Assembly (NCBI GenBank): GCA_005883885.1 | Contig: VAYF01000057.1 | Location: 1-28,476 of the forward strand | Origin: Actinomycetota bacterium | GTDB lineage: Bacteria; Actinomycetota; UBA4738; HRBIN12 | Direction: 5' to 3' | DNA: 28,476 nt | Part shown: piece after piece, positions 23,618 through 28,476 of the stretch | Layout: the number at the start of each line of letters is the position of its first letter | Numbering within the stretch: position 1 is the first letter of the stretch | The notes under the pieces: model-generated | What the model saw: only the letters and a program-made list of their open reading frames with translations | What the model was told of the DNA's origin: nothing | Databases searched by the model: none | Program-made: the position numbers and the translations under genes

Positions 23618-24847
23618 ATGTTCACGCCGCGCGGAGTGACCGTCTGCGTGGCGGGTGTTGCGATGTGGTTGGTCGCCCGGTTGATCGGGTCGGCGGGCCT
23701 CGAAGTCGTCGGCATCGGGTTCGTGCTCCTCCCCATCGTCGCGGGGTTCTTCCTCCGTTGGACCGAACGACGCGTGTCGGTCCGCCGGCGTCTGTCTGAC
23801 GTGCGGGTCGGGCCGGGAACGAGGTTGACGGTGCAACTCGACGTCGAGAACCGTTCGACCGCGCCGAGCTCGTTCCTGATGCTCGAGGACCAACTCCCCC
23901 CGACCCTCGGGCGTTCCGCTCGGCTGGTGGTCGCGAGCGTGCCTGGTCGAAGGGCGCAAAGGGTCTCGTACTCGATCCTCCCGCAGGTGCGCGGGCGATA
24001 TCGGATCGGGCCGTTGACGATCGACATCACCGACGCCTTCGGCCTCCGCCGGAAGCGCTTGGTCGTCGAGAACCGGGACGAGCTGCTGGTAACGCCCGAG
24101 ATCGAGGATCTCTCGACCCCGCCGGACGCAGCGACGAGCCCGAACGCCGGAGCGGCGCGCGCGCGGCAGCTCCTCCGCACGGGCGAGGAGTACTTCACGA
24201 TGCGCTCGTATCAAGAAGGAGACGACCTCCGACGGATCCACTGGCCCTCCGTCGCCCGCACGGGCGAGCTCATGATCAGGCAGAACGAGACGAGCAAACG
24301 TGCGAACGGGTTGGTGTTCCTCGACAACCGCGAAGCGGCCCTCGGCCGGTCACACGCGACGGCGTTCGAGCGGGCGGTCTCGTGCGCGGCGAGCGTGGGC
24401 GTCCTCCTGGCACGGAACGGGTTCGGGTTGCGGTTCGGAACCGCCGACACACCCGCGATCCCGCTGTCGGAGGAGCGGTACCTCGACGCCCTCGCGGGCG
24501 TGACCCACGGCAAGGGGCCATCGCTCTCGACCGCCCTGATCAACCTTCGCGGCGCGGCGTCGGCCGACGCCTCGCTCGTGTTCATCGCCGCGCCGCCGGC
24601 ACCGCAGGAGCTGCCGCAACTCATCCGGTCGGGGTCCGGGTTCGGCCCCAAGCTCGCGATCTTGATCCATCCGGTCGAGCCGGCGACCGCCCCGGCCAGC
24701 CGCCGCACCCAGTTGGAGGCTCGCTCGACCGAAGCCAGGCTCGCGCTGACCCGGGCCGGTTGGGACTGTCTCGTCTTGACCCCGTCCACGAAGTTGAGGG
24801 AACGATGGCACGTACCGCGGGAACGACTGCTCGCATCCAGCGTCTGA
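23618..24847 (+). CDS. DUF58 domain-containing membrane protein
   Basis: The 409-residue product starts at the base after the moxR stop. Two hydrophobic segments occupy about residues 6-23 and 28-46. A beta-rich region follows, including GRYRIGPLTIDITDAFGL (127-144). The DUF58 signature EGDDLRRIHWPSVARTGELM lies at 200-219, inside a degenerate von Willebrand A-like domain with VFLDNREA and LVFIAAPPAP strands. Proteins of this family form a partner set with MoxR ATPases and transglutaminases, and their exact role is unclear. The membrane anchor suggests work at the cell surface. The end overlaps the next gene by 43 bases. Confidence 0.92.
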   Translation: MFTPRGVTVCVAGVAMWLVARLIGSAGLEVVGIGFVLLPIVAGFFLRWTERRVSVRRRLSDVRVGPGTRLTVQLDVENRSTAPSSFLMLEDQLPPTLGRSARLVVASVPGRRAQRVSYSILPQVRGRYRIGPLTIDITDAFGLRRKRLVVENRDELLVTPEIEDLSTPPDAATSPNAGAARARQLLRTGEEYFTMRSYQEGDDLRRIHWPSVARTGELMIRQNETSKRANGLVFLDNREAALGRSHATAFERAVSCAASVGVLLARNGFGLRFGTADTPAIPLSEERYLDALAGVTHGKGPSLSTALINLRGAASADASLVFIAAPPAPQELPQLIRSGSGFGPKLAILIHPVEPATAPASRRTQLEARSTEARLALTRAGWDCLVLTPSTKLRERWHVPRERLLASSV

Positions 24848-27051
24848 CGGCCCTGATCGCGATCGAACTGATCGCCCTCGCCGTTGGATTCGCGTTCGGA
24901 CGCGTGTTCATCGGGCACGGGGCGACGTATCGCCTGCTCGCGGTGAGCGTCGTCTCGGCCCTGGTGGCCTGGGCGTTCGAGCGCCGGAGCCTGCTCCTTG
25001 CCACCGCCGTGAGTGCGGTGCTGCTGGTGGTCGCGATCGGGATCGTCGTCTTCCCGGCAACCACGTGGTTCGGTGCCCCGACCCTCGAGACCCTGCGCCA
25101 CATGGCCCATGCTGCTTCGCAGGTCGGCGAGGAGGCTCGCATCCAGATCTCGCCGGCACCGGCCAACGACTCCCTCATGCTCGCGGCGATCACAGCCGTC
25201 TGGGCTGCGGTCTTCTCCTGCTTCGCGCTCGCGTTCCGGGCGGGCAGCCCGCTGCTCTCGCTCGTGCCGCCGGTCGCGCTGGTCGCGTTCGCCGACAGCG
25301 TGCTCGACGGCGTGATCAAGCCGATCTACGGCGTGCTCTTCCTGATCGGGGCGCTCGCCGTCGTGTTCGCGGACTCGCTCCGACGGATCCACGGGTGGGG
25401 GCCCGTCTGGAGTCCCCCGGGCGCGAGGAATCGTTTGTTGCCATCCGCGGGGCGGGGTGCGCGCAGGATCGGCGCCGGCGCCGTCGTGCTCGCCGCGCTG
25501 TCACCCATCTTCGTGCCGGGGTTCGGCTCGAAGGCCGTGTTCGATCTGTCATCGATCAACGCCGACTCGCGGGTTCACGTCAGTCCGCTCGTGGAGATCG
25601 GAGCCGTCCTCAACCAGAGCGATCCCGTCGAGGTCTTCCAGGTCCAGTCCGATCAACCCGCGTACTGGCGCATGGTCGGTCTCGACGTGCTCGACGACAC
25701 GGGGCAGTGGTCCCAGGCCGTCGAACAGGGGGCGGCCGTCCAAGAAGGACAGCAGCTCGCGACCGGCCTGCAGGGGACGACGATCACGGAGCGGTTCACG
25801 GTGACCCACGACCTGGGCTACCCCTGGCTGCCCATCGCCTACGAGCCCAGCGCATTGGAGCAGGCGGATGACTCGGTCACGTGGTTCGCGGGTTCGCAGA
25901 CCATGACCGTCGCCGCGCCGCCCGACCAGGGGGCGACGTACACCGTCCAGTCGGTCTACCCGACGCCGAGCGCGGTCGCTCTCGAAGGGACCCCTGTGGG
26001 CTCAGCGGTGCAGTATCCGGATGAGACGAAACTCCCGGGAGCCATCCCACCCAAGATCACGGACCTTGCCCAGCAGTGGACCCGCAACGACACGACGGTC
26101 TTCGACCGAGTGATGTCCATCCAGCGGCACCTGACCGACCCGGCGGTCTATCACTACAGCACCACGGTCTCGTACGCGCCGACGATGCAAGGGCTCTCGG
26201 ACTTCCTCCTGACGGACAAGCGCGGCTTCTGTCAGCAGTTCGCCAGCGCCATGGCCGTGATGTTGCGTTCGCTACACATCCCGGCCCGGGTGGCCATGGG
26301 ATACGCGTCCGGGACCCAGATCACGAACAACACCTGGAGCGTTAAGACGACGGATCTGCACGCCTGGGTCGAGGTCCCGTTCCAAAGCTACGGGTGGCTC
26401 CCGTTCGAACCCACCCCCGGGAAGACCAACCCGGCGATGGCGACATACATGAGCTCGCCTTCTTCTGGGACGAACTGCGAGGCGTCAACAGGCAAGTGCT
26501 CACGAGGAGGGGCGAACAAGAAGCATGGCGGCAGCCGCGGGAGCACGACCGTTCAACGACGAGAGTTTGCGACCGGCAACCTCAACAACAGGCCGGTCAG
26601 TCCCGGGACATCGTTCTCCGCACCGAGGAAGGTCCCGCTGGGAGAGGCCGTGGCCTGGCTCGCGGTCGCCGCCGCCCTGGTGCTGGCTGGCATCCCCCTG
26701 GTCCATTGGTTCCGCCGCCGTCGCAAGCTCCATGACGCCGCGCGCGAACCACGCGCGCTGATCCTCGCGACGTATGACGTGTTCTCGGAGCGTGCAGCCG
26801 ATCTCGGATTCGGTCGCGGGCTGGGTGAGACCCCGCTCGAGTACCGCCGGCGGGTCGAGGCAACCGAGCTCCTCGTCGACGGGCAGCTCGAGCGATTGAC
26901 CGGCACCGTGGTCAGGGCCGCATACGCATCCCGCGCGCCGAGCGAGGACGACGCGATGGACGCGGCCGCGGATGCCGACCAGGTCATCCGGGATCTGCGG
27001 CGCTCGACGCCACTGGGACGCAGGTTGTTCGGTATCTACCGACGCGACTGA
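24805..27051 (+). CDS. Membrane-anchored transglutaminase-like protein (TgpA type, with DUF4129-like tail)
   Basis: The 748-residue product begins with about six membrane segments within residues 14-240, followed by a large extracytoplasmic domain. The transglutaminase core shows Cys476 in KRGFCQQFASAMAVMLRSL, His519 in TTDLHAWVEV and an acidic third position at Glu535 in WLPFEPTPG, so a papain-like triad is present. A low-complexity Ser/Gly/Lys linker (about 548-605) leads to a final membrane helix near 613-633 and a cytoplasmic tail resembling DUF4129. Relatives crosslink or cut proteins at the cell surface, but no substrate can be named. ATG 24805 follows TTGAGGG and overlaps the DUF58 gene, which supports coupling. 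The third gene of the MoxR set; it converges on merR with four bases between stops. Confidence 0.92.
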   Translation: MARTAGTTARIQRLTALIAIELIALAVGFAFGRVFIGHGATYRLLAVSVVSALVAWAFERRSLLLATAVSAVLLVVAIGIVVFPATTWFGAPTLETLRHMAHAASQVGEEARIQISPAPANDSLMLAAITAVWAAVFSCFALAFRAGSPLLSLVPPVALVAFADSVLDGVIKPIYGVLFLIGALAVVFADSLRRIHGWGPVWSPPGARNRLLPSAGRGARRIGAGAVVLAALSPIFVPGFGSKAVFDLSSINADSRVHVSPLVEIGAVLNQSDPVEVFQVQSDQPAYWRMVGLDVLDDTGQWSQAVEQGAAVQEGQQLATGLQGTTITERFTVTHDLGYPWLPIAYEPSALEQADDSVTWFAGSQTMTVAAPPDQGATYTVQSVYPTPSAVALEGTPVGSAVQYPDETKLPGAIPPKITDLAQQWTRNDTTVFDRVMSIQRHLTDPAVYHYSTTVSYAPTMQGLSDFLLTDKRGFCQQFASAMAVMLRSLHIPARVAMGYASGTQITNNTWSVKTTDLHAWVEVPFQSYGWLPFEPTPGKTNPAMATYMSSPSSGTNCEASTGKCSRGGANKKHGGSRGSTTVQRREFATGNLNNRPVSPGTSFSAPRKVPLGEAVAWLAVAAALVLAGIPLVHWFRRRRKLHDAAREPRALILATYDVFSERAADLGFGRGLGETPLEYRRRVEATELLVDGQLERLTGTVVRAAYASRAPSEDDAMDAAADADQVIRDLRRSTPLGRRLFGIYRRD

Positions 27052-27055
27052 GTGA

Positions 27056-27538
27056 TCAGGAGCCGGTCGCTGTGTGGGCCGCCGCCTCCCGCAACCCCCG
27101 GACGAACCGCTCCCGATCCTCTTCGAAGGAACGCACGTTGGTGTGCACCGACGTCGCGATGTCGTCGATCGCAACGAAGAACGCCATCTGCCCGTCCTTC
27201 AAGGCGTCCATCACCTCGCCGTCGCGACGGCAGATCTTGAAGATCGACTGTCCGTCGGTGACCAGCCGGACCTCCGACAGATGTCGGTCCAGACCCGCCT
27301 TCTTGTTGAGGAACTCCCACGACCGTCGCACCCGCTGCAACGACATCCCGCCGTCGATGAGCGACCGCACGACCCGGAGCGCCACGAGGTCGCGGAACGA
27401 GTACAGACGCGGCACACCTGGGCGACCGCCGGTTCCTTGGACGGACGGTTCCACCAGTCCGATCTGGTCCCAATAGCGGAGCTGGCGTGACGAGCATCCC
27501 GTGAATTTGCACGCTTGATGAGCGGTGAACCCCTCCAT
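27056..27538 (-). CDS. MerR-family transcriptional regulator
   Basis: The 160-residue product starts with a winged-helix MerR domain: FTAHQACKFTGCSSRQLRYW (residues 4-23), DQIGLVEPS, then RLYSFRDLVALRVVRSLI (44-61) and GGMSLQRVRRSWEFL (63-77). The second half is not a metal-binding MerR sensor. It has no conserved Cys cluster and reads RLVTDGQSIFKICRRDG, DALKDGQMAFFVAIDDI and a final acidic helix. This type is common in Actinomycetota, sometimes near growth or division genes, but its effector is unknown. ATG 27538 is preceded by AAGGGG at longer than usual spacing. Its convergent position beside the transglutaminase gives no firm clue to its targets. Confidence 0.9.
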   Translation of the reverse strand: MEGFTAHQACKFTGCSSRQLRYWDQIGLVEPSVQGTGGRPGVPRLYSFRDLVALRVVRSLIDGGMSLQRVRRSWEFLNKKAGLDRHLSEVRLVTDGQSIFKICRRDGEVMDALKDGQMAFFVAIDDIATSVHTNVRSFEEDRERFVRGLREAAAHTATGS

Positions 27539-27661
27539 GCAGATGTAGCCCCTTCGGTTCCTCTCTCCGACCCGACCACCGAAACATGGGCGGGCCGTCG
27601 GATCGGATGGGGAAGCGATCTGCTTTCCGGCCTGACGGTCAGCGCCCGAGGAAGAGGGCTC

Positions 27662-27691
27662 GTTCTACACCTCGACGCGTGAGTGTGGCAA
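27662..27691 (-). promoter_or_regulatory. Possible promoter for merR (TTGCCA-N18-TAGAAC)
   Basis: In the 223-base gap between merR and the DUF3040 gene, TTGCCA (27686-27691) and TAGAAC (27662-27667) are 18 bases apart on the minus strand. The leader would be about 117 bases. A perfect 7-bp inverted repeat, CTCGACG with CGTCGAG (27671-27677 and 27693-27699), brackets this promoter and could be an operator for an autoregulating dimer. An 11-bp palindrome CTGACGGTCAG lies at 27632-27642. Nothing else in the gap is recognisable. Confidence 0.35.
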
Positions 27692-27761
27692 CCGTCGAGC
27701 TAGTGATACGTGAGAAATCATCCGCTCGGGCTAGATCGTCGCGCCCCACCGAGAGGATGCG

Positions 27762-28115
27762 TCAGGAACGTCGGAACCGCGCGGCGATCCGTCCGATCAG
27801 CCCGGTCATGGAGAACGCGCCCTCTTCCTGCATCGCGCGGATCTGATCGCGACCGAGCTGCCCGAGGTAGCGGTAGATCAGCAGCGCCGAGGTCACCATC
27901 ACGGCGAAGCCGATGAGCGGGATCCAGATGGACACCGGGATCAGAAGCAGCAAGACGCATCCCAGCAGGAACCCCACGGCCGCGAGCCGGATCCCGCGCG
28001 TGTGATGCGTATAGAGATCGGTCCGTCCCACCTGCTCGACGAAGTTCGGGTCGTCTTCAGCGAGGCGTCGCTCGATCTCGTCGAGGATGCGCTGTTCGTG
28101 ATCGTTGAGTGGCAT
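27762..28115 (-). CDS. DUF3040 family membrane protein
   Basis: The 117-residue product starts PLNDHEQRILDEIERRLAED, the signature N terminus of DUF3040, a small family found mainly in Actinomycetota. Two membrane segments follow at about 42-60 and 64-84, with a basic C terminus (RIAARFRRS). The function is unknown. ATG 28115 has GGAGG eight bases upstream and was preferred over an upstream in-frame ATG at 28154, which would overlap the dinB stop. It starts 35 bases after dinB, an arrangement often seen near mraZ in Actinomycetota. Here the MoxR operon, HNH and merR genes lie between this pair and mraZ. Confidence 0.88.
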   Translation of the reverse strand: MPLNDHEQRILDEIERRLAEDDPNFVEQVGRTDLYTHHTRGIRLAAVGFLLGCVLLLLIPVSIWIPLIGFAVMVTSALLIYRYLGQLGRDQIRAMQEEGAFSMTGLIGRIAARFRRS

Positions 28116-28150
28116 CCCGTGACCTCCGGTCGTGGGGGATCCGACCGCCA

Positions 28151-28476
28151 TCACCGATTATAGGGAGGCTCTCCGGAAGGGCGGAACCCTTGATCCAGGG
28201 TGGGATCGCGGGTGGCTGCGGGAGACCGCGGCCGCCCGCGATCCCGGTCGAGCAAGGTCGCTTGGGTCGCCGAGCCTCTGCCGAACCGCTGCTCGATCCG
28301 ATCGAGCGTCCGTTCCACGTCGTCCCAGCGGCCGGCGCGGAGCAGCGCGAGCTGCTCGGCGCCGGCCCGCACGAGCCCGCTCGCCTGCACGCCCAGCAGA
28401 CGGATGCGGCGTCCCGTCCCGGGAAGCGCCCGATAGAGCTCGCCGGCCACCTGGTACAGATCGGCGCCGACATCCG
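28151..28476 (-). CDS. dinB: DNA polymerase IV (Y family), C-terminal end, cut by window edge
   Basis: The frame enters from the right edge as DVGADLYQVAGELYRAL and contains RRIRLLGVQASGLV, the strand pair typical of the little-finger domain of Y-family DinB polymerases. The end is a poorly conserved tail with ERTLDRIEQRFG, GSATQATLLDRD and a final Pro/Arg-rich stretch. About 108 codons are visible, so the palm, with its catalytic Asp and Glu residues, lies outside. DinB performs translesion synthesis. It precedes the DUF3040 gene by 35 bases and is probably co-transcribed with it. Confidence 0.87.
   Translation of the reverse strand, partial: DVGADLYQVAGELYRALPGTGRRIRLLGVQASGLVRAGAEQLALLRAGRWDDVERTLDRIEQRFGRGSATQATLLDRDRGRPRSPAATRDPTLDQGFRPSGEPPYNR

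Noticed and set aside
27586..27846. 86-codon plus-strand open frame between merR and the DUF3040 gene
   Set aside because: More than a quarter of it is antisense to DUF3040, it is Arg/Ser-rich, and no ribosome site precedes it.
1..28476. CRISPR arrays, insertion sequences, prophage genes, tRNA or rRNA genes
   Set aside because: I looked for regular direct repeats, transposase-like frames with terminal inverted repeats, and tRNA arms in the gaps and found none. The gaps are all short and explained above.

Overview
The window is a GC-rich (by eye about two-thirds G+C), tightly packed stretch of bacterial chromosome. It carries almost a complete division and cell wall (dcw) cluster. The combination of DivIVA, YggT, SepF, YggS, FtsZ, FtsQ, MurB and MurC, an actinobacterial-style DUF3040 protein beside dinB, a TraR/DksA-type zinc-finger protein near ileS, and a T-box leader on ileS points to Actinomycetota. 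Having murB between murC and ftsQ fits a lineage outside the well-studied Streptomyces and Mycobacterium groups, but the class cannot be fixed from this sequence alone. MurE carries the DNPR signature, so meso-diaminopimelate peptidoglycan is expected.

Layout. Positions 1-143 (-): start of a TraR/DksA-like gene, cut by the window edge. 303-3767 (+): probable promoter, isoleucine T-box leader with terminator hairpin, and ileS. 3789-6064 (-): divIVA, yggT, sepF and yggS. 6185-7221 (-): ftsZ, broken by an internal out-of-frame deletion. 7342-7370: a promoter for ftsZ. 7418-21651 (-): the main operon, in transcription order mraZ, a 39-residue membrane ORF, rsmH, ftsL-like, ftsI, murE (also broken by an out-of-frame deletion), murF, mraY, murD, ftsW, murG, murC, murB, ftsQ. 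Most neighbouring genes in it overlap by 4-11 bases, so translation is probably coupled. It starts at a promoter overlaid with four GTGG repeats spaced 10-11 bp, the expected form of an MraZ operator. 21864-22346 (-): an HNH endonuclease. 22613-27051 (+): a three-gene operon of MoxR ATPase, DUF58 protein and membrane transglutaminase. 27056-28476 (-): a MerR-family regulator, a DUF3040 membrane protein and the 3' end of dinB.

How the genes work together. MurC, D, E and F build the peptide stem on UDP-MurNAc, which MurB helps to make. MraY and MurG make lipid I and lipid II. FtsW and FtsI polymerise and crosslink septal peptidoglycan. FtsQ and the FtsL-like protein connect the synthases to the Z ring (FtsZ with SepF), and DivIVA marks poles or septum.

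The most notable points are the two frame-breaking internal deletions, each about 85-112 bp, in ftsZ and murE. Both genes are normally essential and everything around them looks intact, so assembly or library artefacts must be excluded first. Other points are the conserved-looking small membrane ORF between mraZ and rsmH, and a MurC whose usually His-containing DDYxHHPTE motif reads DDYGQTPTE. I saw no CRISPR array, insertion sequence, tRNA or rRNA.
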